The translations under genes were made by a program, and so were the position numbers. Positions 35,351 through 48,438 of a stretch of 64,000 nucleotides of DNA are shown one piece after another (the stretch's first letter is position 1; every line of letters starts with the position of its first letter). This DNA comes from Hofstenia miamia. Its lineage: Eukaryota; Xenacoelomorpha; Acoela. Below the pieces are notes generated by a model that worked only from the letters and a program-made list of their open reading frames with translations, did not search any database and was not told the origin of the DNA. Location: contig SCFE01000025.1 of NCBI GenBank assembly GCA_004352715.1, forward strand, positions 139,997-203,996, written 5' to 3'.

Positions 35351-38300
35351 AGCTTTCAACATCAGCTAGCTTATTAACAGCAAAGGAACCAAATTAAGTG
35401 CATTTTTATCAAATGTAAGGACCTCAATAAAATCTAGCAATCCAGTAACATCAGCACAACATTTCCTGGATCAATATTTAATCATTCCTCTATGAAACTT
35501 CTTGCAATAATGTGGCATAATGAGCTTCTAGGCCTTTTTGACATTCTACAATGGTTATTTCGAAAATAAGAATTTGCAAATTTTCACATTTCCTCAATTG
35601 TCGAATTTGTATTTTGACAAACTGTGTAAGTTTTATTTTAAATATTTCTGATTTTAGGCAGTATTTCTCATTATTACCATTTGAAAGATTATAACAAGGA
35701 ACTTGCTTTTGTTGACTAATATTTGCATTGGTATGATATTGTATTTTTTTAATACCTGTTTTTTCATATAAATATAACAGAATTATTTACTATGTTGTGA
35801 AATAGAAATTGCTCAAATTTTTTTTACTTATATTTCATTAATATTAAGTTTTGCTAGTCTGACTCTACTTTGTTGTTGTGGGCCTTGCTCAGGTACAGCT
35901 TTGCTAGTAACATCATTTGATACTTAGGTTAGGTGTACAATAAGGGATTTTGTTGTTGTTTGATTCATCCAGTCATCAAATTGTGATTATTGCTACCACC
36001 TAAATTGCATGAGTTAAGAAATGCACTGAGTGTAGGATATGCTTAGCATGTAGGCTTCAAACACTGCACCCAATGAGTATTTAGGGCATCTCTCTCTTAA
36101 TTAGGACTCTAGTGTTATACAACTTTCTATTAGGTTCTCTGCCTCAGTTTGGCTGAGTGTGGCCACTCAGGTAGGTATTGGGTATTACAATTAGTAGTTG
36201 TTAATTATGACATGTGACATCAACAAATTCATTCTCAACTAAAATCCCTCATTTGATAGGGAGTTAGGATCTCAGCTGATTTCATACCAATGCCACAGTA
36301 AGTACAACTTCCTGACATATGCCCTTTCAACTCCTTTGTATAGTAGTAAGATTAAAATTGCTTGAAGTTCAATATTGTGTTGGTTTCACCTCATTAACTT
36401 CATTATATTTTGGTTTTTTTATAACCATGAACTGGCCTACATCAAGTGGAAATATCAAAATGCATGAAGATATCAGTAATCAAGAGATCCCTCCTCTGAA
36501 TGTTTTTCTGCAGATCTTTGAAAATTCAAGCAATATCAGATATTAGACAGTTTAGACAAAAATAAATAAAATCCTCCCCATAACTTCACACAACCAGCTG
36601 ATTCAGTGCATAGTTTTTGTATTCACCAGATGTAACCAGCCAAATGCTTTTAGTCCTAAAAATATGACACTTGTTTTGCCATTTTTCAGCATGCATAAGG
36701 CCTGAGCATAGTTATAATTTTCTATGTGCTTAGTAAAAATGTCATCAAGTAGTGAATGATTGTACTTGTGATCATGTTTAAAAATCTAAAGCCTAAATTG
36801 TTATCACCATTTGTAATCATTAAAAATGTAATAAATAACAAAATATGACCAGCTCTGTGGCTAAACTAAGTAAATTCTAAGATTCTCAACAGGAAGGGGG
36901 CAACTAATATTACTACTCAAAGTTCTATTCTTTATAATCTAAATTTCAATATTTCTGAAACATCTTTCTGCAAAATAACAAAAATCAAAATACCAAGTAG
37001 CCAAATATAAATCATGAATGGAGAATAGTTCTTTTCAATATTAGCATCTACTCAGTATAATGCACAATTATACTAAAAAGCTACTATTTCTCTGAACTGC
37101 AATACACACACTCTCTTGTCACAACAATGCTTTGGGGAATCATTTTAGGGGTGCTCTCAATAGTAACTTTTGCACTTCTTTGACCATTCCATAATGAATT
37201 GCTTTATTCCAGCTTTTCCTTTTTGTTATTTTCATCAATGTGTCACAATGTGTTGCTTCCTCTCTCTGCTTTTTGAACTGACACTGTAGCATAATCTTTC
37301 TTATATTTGAAAATTACAAAACAATTATACAAAGAGGAAAAATGATTTGCTAACAATGATTTTTTATAGTTTTAATTTTGTATGAATGAACACTTGTTGC
37401 CAAAATGTTGGACCAAAATCTGAGGAAAATATGCTCCTTGTTAATTTTAGTTGTCATGATTTGGATAGACATATGATAGATGTGGATAATACAAAATTCT
37501 TAGGCCACAGGTACTTGTTTCCTATTTATAGTTAGTGTAAACATGTTTTATGTAAATTAGCATAAATACTAACCATGAGAACAAGAAGGTGATGAAATAA
37601 ATTCTTTGGAATTGCATTCTTTGTTTATTGATTTCAGTTTGATTATATACTACAATGCAAAGCTAGGCTTTTCATGCAAAGTATCACTCAGGATACCATG
37701 GTGAGAATGATTCTAGGCTTAAGTCCCTGATGCATCTAACTTAAGTCTATGGATTGGGTTTCTTAATTTCATGCTTAGATAGCTATCAATTGCTTTTCAA
37801 TTTGCATATAGTAATAAATTTGTGAAAGGCTATATAGCTAAATATAAGAATTAAACTTAACTTATTTTCAATCTAAATTGTAGACTATTAAAAACTTATA
37901 AGAGACTGTATTAATTGTGAAATAGTTCTGAGCTAAGAAACTGCAATGTTGTTTTTTATTTATCTAGAATTAATTTATTTGCAAGCAGCTAGTCTCATTA
38001 CTTGGTAGTTACTGTATTACTTGTAAAATGTACAAAAAGGTTCATTATTTAAAAAAGTGACTAATTTAAATTGTGTCATTAATATTATTAGCACCACACC
38101 AATGAGGGAACACATAATCTATTTCCTTGAGATAAGGCATCAGCAAATGGAAATTAGATTATTTTATAATTGGATTATTGGTGAATGGATCTGCATCAGG
38201 GAGATGCCAACATGGAACCCAAATAACAATTTTGGTTGTTTTTATGTTGTTTATAGTTGTTTCATACTTTTGGTTGTTGCAACAACCACTAACATCATAG

Positions 38301-38790
38301 TAACAACTTTAGTAATAAATAATCAGAAAGTAGATGCTCAGAAATAAATCTCACTTTGTTATTTTTATTACTTGATCCTTTTAATATAGTGGATTTGTAA
38401 AACCTTTTTTGAAATTTTTAATTTGTGAAAATTTAATATACCAGATAAGTGAATTTTTAAAATAATTTAGTCATGAATATTTAGACACCTTGAAATTGAC
38501 TGTTAAATAAAAAATTTACATTTGAGCAGAAGATATTTTTCACAAATTAAGAAAGTACTATCTCAAAATTGTGCTTAATTTTAGATTTTTAAATTTTTGT
38601 TAAATTTATAAAATTCATTTAAATGTTTAACAAATGTTTGTATTGAATATGTTTAACAGTATCTGAAAGATAGTAGTCTACCCTTTGTTGGGCTTGTGTT
38701 TGTTTAAACAACAATAATGCTTGAACAGCTTAGCAAGATAAAATGCTATTTTGCAAATAAAAGTAATGCTAAGACAAATGTGACAATGTA
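35351..38790. other. No recognised gene
   Basis: Long AT-rich stretch. Short frames such as 36319-36546 and 38057-38347 on the plus strand have no recognisable motif. No LTR ends or inverted repeats stand out. Confidence 0.4.
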
Positions 38791-38974
38791 AAACAATGTT
38801 GTTATGACCTCAAACATTGCCTTTTTATTCACAAAAAAACAACCAAAAATCAACCTAATGTTATGTTGTTGAAGCAATGTTGGTTTGACTAATGAAATGT
38901 CACCATTTCAATGTTAAAATAATGTTGTTTTTATACGTAAAGCAAACACATAACAACACAAAACAACATTGTTT
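38791..38974. mobile_element. Possible short inverted-repeat element rich in AATGTTG
   Basis: The left end AAACAATGTTGTTATG pairs with a right end CATAACAAC...AACATTGTTT interrupted by about 10 bases. The interior repeats AATGTTG and its complement several times. It resembles small palindromic MITEs; no target duplication is clear. Confidence 0.35.
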
Positions 38975-39134
38975 AGCTGGTAAATTGTTATCTTGGAAGT
39001 CACTACAAAAATTACCTAAAGAGTAAATATTAATGTAGTATTAACATTGGTTACATCTAATTATTGTATTAGAGTTATGCAGCAGTGCAAAGAAAGATAG
39101 AATGCCTCCTTGATTTAATCTGATAGTAAATGGC

Positions 39135-41480
39135 CTGAGGCTCCCCATTTCTCTATGTTTATTCTGTCTATTTGTTGCTGTGTTTTCAGCAATAGTATTA
39201 TCTTTGTTGACATTAACAGCTCTTCCTCTTCTAACCTCTCTTTTTGTGTTTTCATTGTCATTTTGCAGACTTCCACTGGTTCTGTTATTCCTCCCCTTCA
39301 CATCATTTCCACGCTCTTAATAATCTTTACAAACATGCAGTGAGGGCGCTCTTTTTCATATCTTTTCATGTCTATTTCTAACAATTGTTGAATCACTTTG
39401 TTTTTTATCATGGTTATGATTTCTTTTGTGTCTATGATTTTCTGTTTAATGATCTTCTTTGTTGTTATCCAAGGTTCTGTCTTAACCTGTCTTAATCATG
39501 TCTCAGATGTGGTGCCCCACTTGTATTTCCTCCTGGGTTCATCAAATACTGTTATCTCTTCTGGTGTGATCCCTGTTTTATTCACTATATCCACCATTGA
39601 CATTCTGCCTAATGGGCTTTTGTTAATGATTAATCTACTGATAAACTTTTTGACCTCTTGCATCAGTTTCTTGATTTTGTCTGGAGATGTCAACTTCTCA
39701 ACATGCCCTTTCAATAGCCAGTTTTTTGTCTGCATTTTCACTGGGGATAAAGCTATTTCATATCTCTTTGCCTTTGCTAATTTGTGGCGTCCTGCTCTGG
39801 AAATTGGCAGCCTCAATTCTTGTTCTTGCATTGCTGAGGTTGTAAATATTATCTCTGGGGCATTCTTCTCTTTGAATAACATATTTTTAAAATGTTTCAT
39901 TGAGTTCAATTCATATGCTCTGTTGATCTCTGACAGTGCCACTTCAACCATTTAATGGTATTTTCTTGATGGGGCCTCAATGTGTATCTCTGGCCATTTT
40001 TATTCTGTTTTCTTCTGTAGCTTCATCTTGGTCCATATTTCTTGTATTCTCTTTATGTGTTCCTGCCTTTGCATGAGGCTGCACTTGATGAATAGTGTGT
40101 TTGCCNNNNNNNNNNNNNNNNNNNNNNNNNNNNNNNNNNNNNNNNNNNNNNNNNNNNNNNNNNNNNNNNNNNNNNNNNNNNNNNNNNNNNNNNNNNNNNN
40201 NNNNNNNNNNNNNNNNNNNNNNNNNNNNNNNNNNNNNNNNNNNNNNNNNNNNNNNNNNNNNNNNNNNNNNNNNNNNNNNNNNNNNNNNNNNNNNNNNNNN
40301 NNNNNNNNNNNNNNNNNNNNNNNNNNNNNNNNNNNNNNNNNNNNNNNNNNNNNNNNNNNNNNNNNNNNNNNNNNNNNNNNNNNNNNNNNNNNNNNNNNNN
40401 NNNNNNNNNNNNNNNNNNNNNNNNNNNNNNNNNNNNNNNNNNNNNNNNNNNNNNNNNNNNNNNNNNNNNNNNNNNNNNNNNNNNNNNNNNNNNNNNNNNN
40501 NNNNNNNNNNNNNTGATGATTACTACTCTTATGCCCTACACTCTAGCCATTGTTAAGGTTTGGTCTAGCTGCTTCTCCAAATTTTTGTTATACTCTTTTT
40601 CCTTTAGGATGTGAATGATTGTGAGGTTATCTTTATCAATGTTAATTTCTGGTATTTTCACAATCTGGTCTATATATGCCATGATTGCTTGGGCTGTTTC
40701 CATTGTGAAATTTTCATCAAAGGTGACGTGAACAGTGCTGCACATATATGATCGTTCTACTGTCTTGTCTAGTTCTCTCTGATAGCCTATAATTGTATTG
40801 ACTATCTGTCTTTTCTGCACATCAAGTACTATTGGTAGATTGCTGCCCTCTGTCTTTGCTATCTTTCATATGTGACTCTTGGTTTCTGGTGACAGTTTTT
40901 GATATGCATTAGTTCTCATTTTCATTGTTCCCATGAAGTAGGGGTGCAGGGTTTCCCCATCTATTTTCAACATCCTTTTCTCTCTATCTTTTGAATGCAC
41001 TGTTCTTTCAGATGTGCTATCAGAGGGGGCATGTTGCTGTGTAATCTGTAATTGTCTACTGGTGCTCAGCTCACCATCAAGTGAGTCCATGCTTATCATT
41101 TCAACTGATTTGCCCTTGAATTGGCTCACAGTGGGCACTTTCAGCAATTGACCAGTTGTGGGTTCCATTGATAAGTCAGCCTCAAATTGCTTTTGTATAT
41201 GCATCGTTCTTCACCCACTCTTATCTTCCCCTGGAACTCTAATGGTCACACTGCCCTCAAATCTGCAAGGTGGAGTGGAAGGAAGGTATTTCTGCTTTTT
41301 GCCAGTTCTCTGTATGCCCTCAATTCAGTGGTGCAGATCTCTGGGGTGTTCACTGGTTCTCTGTATGCCCTCAAATCAGTGGTGCAGATCTCCAGTGGGA
41401 GAGGCATTGTATCTTTTGGTCTCCCTGCCCTAGAATCAGCCTTGGGGACTACTAGGACCCCTTCTCACTCTGCGCCTCTG
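39135..41480 (-). pseudogene. Gypsy accessory ORF, copy C (3' truncated)
   Basis: Minus-strand frames reproduce the accessory protein of copies A and B in order. VSQFKGKSVEMIS and MLKIDGETLHPYFMGT open it (40866-41204). Next is FDENFTMETAQAIMAYIDQI (from about 40720). A 408-N gap lies at 40106-40513. Then follow INRAYELNSMKHF, KNWLLKGHVEKLTSP and ITVFDEPRRKYKWG (39496-39951), and RINIEKWG at about 39140. There the homology ends, so the last third is missing and no 3' LTR follows. CG dinucleotides are scarcer here than in A and B, which suggests an older copy. The protein function is unknown. Confidence 0.75.
40106..40513. other. Assembly gap (408 Ns)
   Basis: The gap is inside the accessory ORF of copy C. 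Confidence 0.95.
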
Positions 41481-43086
41481 ATTAGTTGTGGGTTGGTTCT
41501 CATCCCTTCTTTCTTCTGTTGGACATTTGGTTCAAGACTGTCTTTGTATCCTTCTCTGTGGGTTTGATGTTGTCATCTCCTCAGGTCTTCAGGTTTGGCG
41601 TACTCTCTTCCTCAATGGCTGTTGCATCTTGTTTGATTTTCCTAAATTCAGACAATAAGTTTATATCCCATATTTCAGGGTCATATATATATTTATCTCT
41701 TGCTGTGCATCTTGGCAGCACTCTCCTTTGTATGTCCTTATTACCAATATTTGCTTCAAATTCTTAGTCAAAGCCTTCCTCTGGCAGACTATCTGATTCA
41801 TTCATATCACATATAACCTCATTATCATTAATGCGACTTATTTTAAACTCGGCATTTTCATTTAATATTGATTCTTCAATATCTGCTGTTGCCTGTTTTA
41901 AGTTTTGGAAGTGCAGTAATCTGTTGTTGTTTAACATGTAATACTTGCATTATTTTATATGGACCTGACAACACTGTTTTTAACTTTCAGACCTGGTTTG
42001 TATCTGCATAGACTGTGTTGCCTAGTTTATGAGTGTGACTGTAAATTTTTTTGTTGTAGTTAAGCTGTTGTCTCACAGCTGATTTCTTCATGTTATGACA
42101 CATTGTCTCATGTATCACTGTTATCTGATTCCACAGTTGATGCACATATTAGTTGGCTAACTTTCTGCTATAGGCGAAGTACTGCACTGATAATGGCATT
42201 ACCACCTCCCTTCTGAACATGGCTTTGAATGGTGTCATCCTGGTTGTTGAATGTACAGATGTATTATAGAAATACTTGATGATTTCAATTACCTCTCTCA
42301 ATTTGCGTCCTCCTACTCTTGAGGTTGTGACTCTAATCTATTTTATCAAGGTTCTATTCAGTCTCTCCACCACACTGTTCACTTGTGGGTGGTATGCTGT
42401 TGTTCTTTCACATATGACTTCCAGTAGGCATGCCATTTCTTGGAACAGGTTGCTACAAATTGTGGCCCCTTATCTGTGATTATCATCTCCATTGGCCTGT
42501 ACTTCAGGATCTATTCTTTCATTACTATGTCAGCTTTTGTTTCAGCCATTGTGTTCTTCATCAGAACTAGCTTCATGTATTTGGTGAAATTGTCCACCAT
42601 CACTAAGAGGTACTGGTACCCCTCCTCATCTTTTGACAACATTTCCAAATCTATATGTATGATCTCAGTCAGTTACATCACTATGATCTTTTCTAGCAGT
42701 GCCCTCTGTTTCAGAAAATGTTGTTTATTATGAAGGAGACATTCTGTACATTTGTTGATGATCTCTTCTGTGACCTTCCATACTGCCATTGTAAAAAATC
42801 TTACATTGAACATGCTCTCCATTTGTGTTATGCCAAAATGGTCCTTCTCGTGAATTTTCCTTACTAGTTCACATTTAAAGTACTCTGGTATTGCAATTAT
42901 ATTGGTTTGTCCTTCCACATATAGGAGTCCATTCTTGTTCCTTTTCCATCTGTACCTCTCATAGAAACTCACAGTTAACTTTGATAATTTCATGCTTGGT
43001 TCTTGTAATTTTTTATGATTTCATTTAATATAACATCATCCTTCTGTTTTTCTATAATTTTTTATCATGATTGGTAGCACTGCTTG
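41481..43086 (-). pseudogene. Gypsy integrase and pol C-terminus, copy C
   Basis: The 106-codon frame at 42673-42993 gives the integrase zinc-binding region (KIHEKDHFGITQ...CTECLLHNKQ, HHCC intact). Further down, the DD-E core can be followed: FVLVMV-like YQYLLVMVDNFTKY and ITDKGPQF. A RLNRTLIK station lies after the catalytic Glu, and this is where copy A has TGA for the Arg. The GPY/F-like C-terminal part and an acidic tail reach about 41490, where the accessory frame takes over. Several stops make the copy inactive. Confidence 0.8.
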
Positions 43087-44640
43087 TCACTTCTTATCAA
43101 CATTCATCTCCAGAAGCCCCTCATACTCTGTGTGTGGTAGAAATTGGAACTGCTTTTTCTCTCCGTCTTCCTTAGTTGTGTCTCTCTGATACTCAGGAAG
43201 TGCAGTCCAAAAGTTGGCATTCATATGCAGTGTCCCTCTTTGGATTTCAATCGTGAAAGTGAATTTGTTTAGGTATTCAATCCATCTCAACACTATCCCT
43301 GATTTATCACCTGAAAACTTCTTGAGCCATGCCAATCAGCTGTTGTCAGTGTGAACTCTAAATTGCTGTCCTATTAGGAAGTGCCTAAACTTTTTTATGA
43401 TCTAGATCAGTGCCAGCATCTCCAATTTTGTTGACCCATATTTCTCTTCACTTGATTTCAACTTGCGACTAAAGAATTGTATGGGTACTTCCTTGCCATC
43501 CTTTAGTTGTCCCAGCATTGCTCCAATTGCTACCTTGCTGGCATCACAGTCCAGTATAAATGTTTTGTTGTAATTAGGCATGTTCAGTGATGGCAATTTT
43601 GCTAGTTCTTCTTTTATCTTGTCTAGCTCCTCCTGCTCCTGCCATGTCCATATAAATGGTACTGACTTTCTCATCAGCCACATTATCTTGGTAGTCTTCC
43701 CTGTGATGTTGGAGATAAATGTGCCATAATAATTGAAGAAGCCCATTATCCTCTGGATGTCCTTCTTGTTGTTCAGTTTCTCTATTCTCCTGATCATATC
43801 TCTTGTGTTGTCCTTCATGCATATTTACCCTTTTTCAATGACTCATCCTAATAATATGATTTTCTCCTTTAAAATGTCACACTTGTTTCCATTGATTCTC
43901 ATGCTGGCTTTTTGGAGGATTGATAATGTTCATTCCAGTTTCTGCAGGTGTTCCTCAATCATGTCACTAATCACAATGATGTCATTAATATCTGCATTTA
44001 CTCTCTCCTCCATGTTGTCATTAATATCTGCATTTACTCTCTCCTCCATCTTGTGTTTCTTATTTTTCAACACTTCTGTTATGTATCTTTGAAATGTTAC
44101 AGAGACCAAACATCATGTATATCCATTTGTACATGCCATAAGGAGTTATGAACACTGTTTTTCTATGTCTTCCTCTTCCATTCTCACCTGCCAATATGCC
44201 TTGCATAAGTCTATTAAAGTGAAGTACTTATGTTTGCTCACTTCATATAGCATGTCCTCTATCCTGGGCAGTGGGTATGAGTCTTTTTTGTTACTTCATT
44301 CAACTTCCAGAAGTCTATGCATAACCTGTGTTTGTCTCCCTGTTTCACGAATACTGTGGGTGTGGCATATGGGCTTTCACTGGGTCATATTATTTTGTTG
44401 TCAATCAATTCATTGAGTATCCTGTTGAATTCATACTTCATCTGCTCTGGTACTCACCTTGCTGGCAGTTTTATGGGTTTGCTTGTTGTCACAATGATCT
44501 TGTGTGTTTCACCAATCACTTGTCCCACACTTATTTCTCCATAGTTGAATATTCATTTGTGTCTCTCTAGCACCTCTCAAAGTTGTTGTAATTGTGCTGT
44601 GCTCAGGTGTTGGTATTCCTCTTCCACCAATTCAGGTATA
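43087..44640 (-). pseudogene. Gypsy reverse transcriptase and RNase H, copy C
   Basis: Frames 43402-43818 and 43087-43335 encode the end of RT (IQRIMGFFNYYGTFI, connection domain) and RNase H (FILDCDASKVAIGAMLGQ with the first catalytic Asp, FSRKLKSSEEKYGSTKLEML). The RT palm lies upstream (about 44500-43850), but its active site is damaged: copy A reads NAYIDDIIV where this copy reads NADINDIIV, preceded by a 36-bp in-frame duplication of the same place (43980-44051). No activity is expected. Confidence 0.85.
43980..44051. repeat. 36-bp tandem duplication across the RT active-site box, copy C
   Basis: The unit TGTCATTAATATCTGCATTT... of 36 bp occurs twice in tandem, an in-frame 12-residue duplication directly at the damaged YIDD box. 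Confidence 0.85.
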
Positions 44641-44659
44641 TTTACTGATCTTCTTCTTC

Positions 44660-44760
44660 AGCTTTTGTCCCTCTGCCCTTGAGTCAGCTGTGGGGAGTAC
44701 TTGCTACATCAATGGTTTTCATCCACTCGCCCTTGAGTCAGCAGTGTGGAGTACCTCCTG
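44660..44760. repeat. Direct repeat of about 54 bp in the protease-RT linker, copy C
   Basis: CCCTTGAGTCAGC...GGAGTAC occurs at about 44676 and again at about 44730. Copy A has a corresponding 53-bp repeat at 56181-56278, so the linker repeat is a family feature. Confidence 0.65.
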
Positions 44761-44929
44761 TTTTCATTTGTAAGTCCTCAAGTCAACCATACAAACTACT
44801 CTGCTCATCAATGTCTTCCATTGCTCTCCAAATAGCTTTGATACTAGATCTGACATACTGTCCAAATATTTGTACATTTGCTTTCTTCATGTTGATCTTC
44901 TGATTTGTTTCATTAAGTATCAGGACTTT

Positions 44930-45500
44930 TCCTCTGCCATTTTTTCCACACATATGCTTGATGGCATTAACACTCTCTTCAAATTAATCCCTTTGTTGTT
45001 GTAAATCATTATATCTGCTGTTATCATGTCTTCCATTTTCACTCTGTGCATGCTCCATTGATATGGTTGCAATTTTATATCTTCCTCCAATTAAAAGACT
45101 ATCATTGATGGCTTTCCTTCTTGCTCTTTGATTTTGATTTCCTCTTTCCATACTTTGATTGTTTTCTTGCTCTTTGATTTTGATTTCCTCTTTCCATACT
45201 TTGATTGTTCTGTCAGCATAATTTATTACACATCCATTTTTTGTCAGGAAATCATCACCTAGTATCACCTCATAGGGCAGTAAATTGTTGTGAGTGCTTA
45301 TTACCACTAGTGTTTGCTCAAAGGTTGTGTTCACTATTCTAATCTGTACTGTATCAATCTTGCCTTTCATGTCTATGTACTCTCCAGATGCATTAATTAG
45401 TCATTTCTTTGAACACTGTAAGTCTTCTCATTTAAATCCCAGTTTTGTTGTGAACTCATCTGTTATTATTGATGTTGCTGTTCCCATATTGATCTTTGAT
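44930..45500 (-). pseudogene. Gypsy aspartic protease, copy C
   Basis: The minus strand reads TATSIITDEF after NMG where the catalytic DTG triad should be, so the catalytic Asp is replaced by Asn. Downstream IRIVNTTFEQTLVVI and LPYEVILGDDFLTKNG (44984-45370) match retropepsin flap and C-terminal stations (the ILG-x-DFL motif). A TGA shortly after the active site is shared with copy A. A 46-bp tandem duplication (45118-45209) lies in the C-terminal part. Confidence 0.8.
45118..45209. repeat. 46-bp tandem duplication in copy C
   Basis: Two adjacent identical 46-bp units beginning TTCTTGCTCTTTGATTTTG. 46 is not a multiple of three, so the frame is shifted. Confidence 0.9.
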
Positions 45501-46684
45501 TTTGTTAAAATCCCATTTATCATTATCATTATCATGTTAATGTTATCCAAATTCATCATAATCATTATTGGTGCTCTGTTTTTTTCTGATTCTTCCTCTG
45601 GGGATCCTCTTCCAATTCTGATTCAGATTCAATTATGTCCTCATCATTGTAATACACTTCTTCCTCTCCAATCATATTGATTTGCATTCTGTACTCATCC
45701 TTTCTGTGCCCCTTTTGTCAACAAACATAGCACTTTCTGTCTCTTTCTCTTACTTTCTTTCATTTCCCATCCTTGTTTTTTATGTTGATGAATTTTTCTG
45801 CCTTCTTCTCTTTGTATGCCTTGGTGTTCCCTGTCTGTGTTTTGTAGTTATTTCTCCATTCTGTCGGCTTTTCCTTATTCCATACTGCCTTTTCATAGAT
45901 GTGAGCATTATTCTCTATTGTTGCCTGTATGTCTATGGCTTTCCTGATCATTTTCTCCAGCTTGTCATCTACATCACACTTGATTTCAAATTGCATATGG
46001 ATGTTCTCTGGCATGCCTCTGCAGCTGTGAGAAAAGAGATCATACTTGGAATATGTGCTTTCCCTTGAACTGAGTGTAAATAATAATTCTATCTGTTGGG
46101 TATAATTTCAGATATCATCCATCTTTTGCATCTTTGTGGAATTTAATATAATTCAGTATTGGTTTTTGAAGCTTTCATTTTTGTAATAGTCTACACTGTT
46201 TCTGATTAATAATTTGTAATTTTGTTTTGTATCTGCATCAAGGAGCAAGTAGTGTTAAGAGGCTGCCCTGTTAAATATAGTGGGAACCTTGTGGCTGCTA
46301 CCCTTGGTTCACTTTCCTCTCTGCCATCATAATCTCAAACATTTGCAGCTATTCCAAAAATGTTGAGTTGTAGCTGTCCACTTTCCCATTAAATTTAGGC
46401 AGAGTTGCCTTACATGGTATTGTATCATTGTGACTATTTTCTGGCAGCATCAAGTTCTCATAGATCTGTTTCTTTTGTCTATTCATTTGTTCACTAACTG
46501 TCAGTTGACTTGTCACCACTCTCATTATCTCATTGATGATCTTCCTTTTTTCTTCTTCCTCCCTTCCTCCATTTCCCTGAATTGTTTTTTAAAATTTGTG
46601 GGTAATGCTTGTAAGCTCCTTTCCTCCCTCTGTTTGATTGTTCTTTCATGCNCTTCTGTTGTTCTTTATCTGTCATGGTCGCCA
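45501..46684 (-). pseudogene. Gypsy gag, copy C
   Basis: The frame starts directly after the 5' LTR with ATGGCGACCATGACAG, which overlaps the likely primer binding site. Gag-like pieces include DTIPCKATLPKFNGKVDSYN and the frame 45760-46014 (MIRKAIDIQATIENNAHIYE), which matches copy A. A zinc-knuckle remnant (CYVC, stop, QKGHRKDEY) at about 45710-45740 has lost its last Cys. Numerous stops are present, and there is one ambiguous base at 46652. Confidence 0.75.
46670..46684 (-). other. Putative primer binding site, copy C
   Basis: TGGCGACCATGACAG begins right after the LTR end (GATGCTACA). A TGG start adjoining the LTR is the standard tRNA-primer arrangement. It resembles the tRNA-Arg primer sites described for mdg1/412-type Gypsy elements, an assignment made from memory and not checked. 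Confidence 0.5.
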
Positions 46685-47844
46685 TGTAGCATCTGCTACT
46701 AAGCATTGATGTAGGCTTAATGATTCTTTCAAATTATTATTTCACTTCATCTGTGGGTAGGGATGTACTTATGTTAGCAATTTATTGTACATATTTCTGT
46801 TAATCTTCCCTTAACTGAAATTAACTGAATACTATTTAGGTACTCTGCCATCATAGCTCTGCTCCATGAATGGTGTATATGTGGCCTCTGGCTGATTCTG
46901 ATCTCTGCATCATTTCACTTGTGTTTCCATAGCCGATTTAAGTAGCTCCGAACCTCAGCTCAACAAAGTTCTTATGTGTTCCCTATCCTAACTCAGTGTA
47001 GTTCTCAATGCTAATTGTAACTGACTTAAACTCAATTTGTATAGTGTGTTTAATTCACTTCACAACCTTGCAATGTCACTAGCTGCTTAATAATGATTAC
47101 TTCAGCCATTACCAAAAACTATTGGCTTTAATTAAGTTAATATAATTAAGTTACTTAATAACTTGCAGCTTCCTACCTTACATTTAAATAACATAATACA
47201 TGCTCGGTTGATTTATTGGTCTATTATAGGTCACCTAAGCCTATCAGATAAAATATGTATGACCTACATTAGGCTATCCAGCCCTTTCTTACCTATGTTG
47301 ATTATTGATTACATGTAAATGATCAAATCAATAGCCAGCTAAACAGAGAAAAACTCCTATTTGTACACCTAACATAAATGCAGGTTCATGGTTTGGATCA
47401 AGGACCCTTGAGTTGCTCCTGATATGTTTCCAAACCACTACTACTGCATTTACCATTTAGCTTGACATTGACATTCTGTATAAACAATCAAACCAATATA
47501 AAATCTAAAGATAAGATTTTCAAAGAATTTACTTCAACAGCTTCCAAAATGATTACTTGCCTATTTATAGTTAACTTTGAAAAAGTACCTGTCATTCAAA
47601 ATTCAAATTTATGTCGTCTGCCAAAATGTCTGAAAATAATAGAAGTGAATTCCCCCCCTTTGTTTTGTCAAAATTTGATGACAAGTACTAATTTGCTATG
47701 TTATTACTTGGTTGCATTTTACAAAGATAATTCTGATAATTAAGCTCAAATTGTTTTTCTAAATAATCATAATTTGATCTTAGTTTCAACTAATCATCTG
47801 ATCTTCTTTCTTCATTAGCAGCATTTTCTTTGGATTATGCTACA
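46685..47844 (-). repeat. 5' LTR of Gypsy copy C
   Basis: On the minus strand it runs from TGTAGCATAATCC (47844) to GATGCTACA (46685), 1,160 bp. It is the same subfamily as the solo LTR at 2868-4000. Gag follows at once. No matching 3' LTR is present because copy C is truncated at about 39.1 kb. Confidence 0.85.
47561..47570 (-). promoter_or_regulatory. Putative TATA box, LTR of copy C
   Basis: CTATAAATAG on the minus strand, 274 bp from the LTR start; the same spacing as in the other LTRs. Confidence 0.5.
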
Positions 47845-48438
47845 CTACACTTTTTGTCTCACATGTTATTATCTATCTCATTAAACTTCCTCAGTTGTTT
47901 TCTTAAGTCTCAACTCATATATAAATAGCATGTAATTACCATCATTTGTGCTGGGCAACAGTCATCATTTAACCACAGTGTAATAAATTATAAATGTGTG
48001 TTTGTGTTGCATTTGAAAGACAATTGTTAAAACCTACATGTATCCATATCCATAACCTAATGTGGTCCACTATTTGGGCTGTCTTTGTCTAGGAACTAGT
48101 TATCATCCTTACATCAGAGGAGTGACTCCCAAATCATCACCAAAACTTAAGCACTTATTATCACAACCATAAGGTTAAATATAATGAAACAGTAAAGAAA
48201 AAGCAAATGCAGTTTCAGTGAGGTACAATCAATTTCAACTTTCTCAACAGTTGTCTTTCAGTTTGCATAATCATAATGTATACCTGTTCTTGCAAATTCA
48301 ATCAAGCAATAACATGTATAATGCATTATTGACATTATTTTTAGTTCATAATATGTAACCATGACGTCACTAGCATTGTGGCAGTTAAAAAAATAGCCAA
48401 AAGAAAATAAATAAAAATTTAGCTCAATTGTAATATCC
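47845..48438. other. Spacer between copies C and A, no recognised feature
   Basis: About 590 bp of AT-rich sequence with no gene, probably the host sequence into which the elements inserted. Confidence 0.4.
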
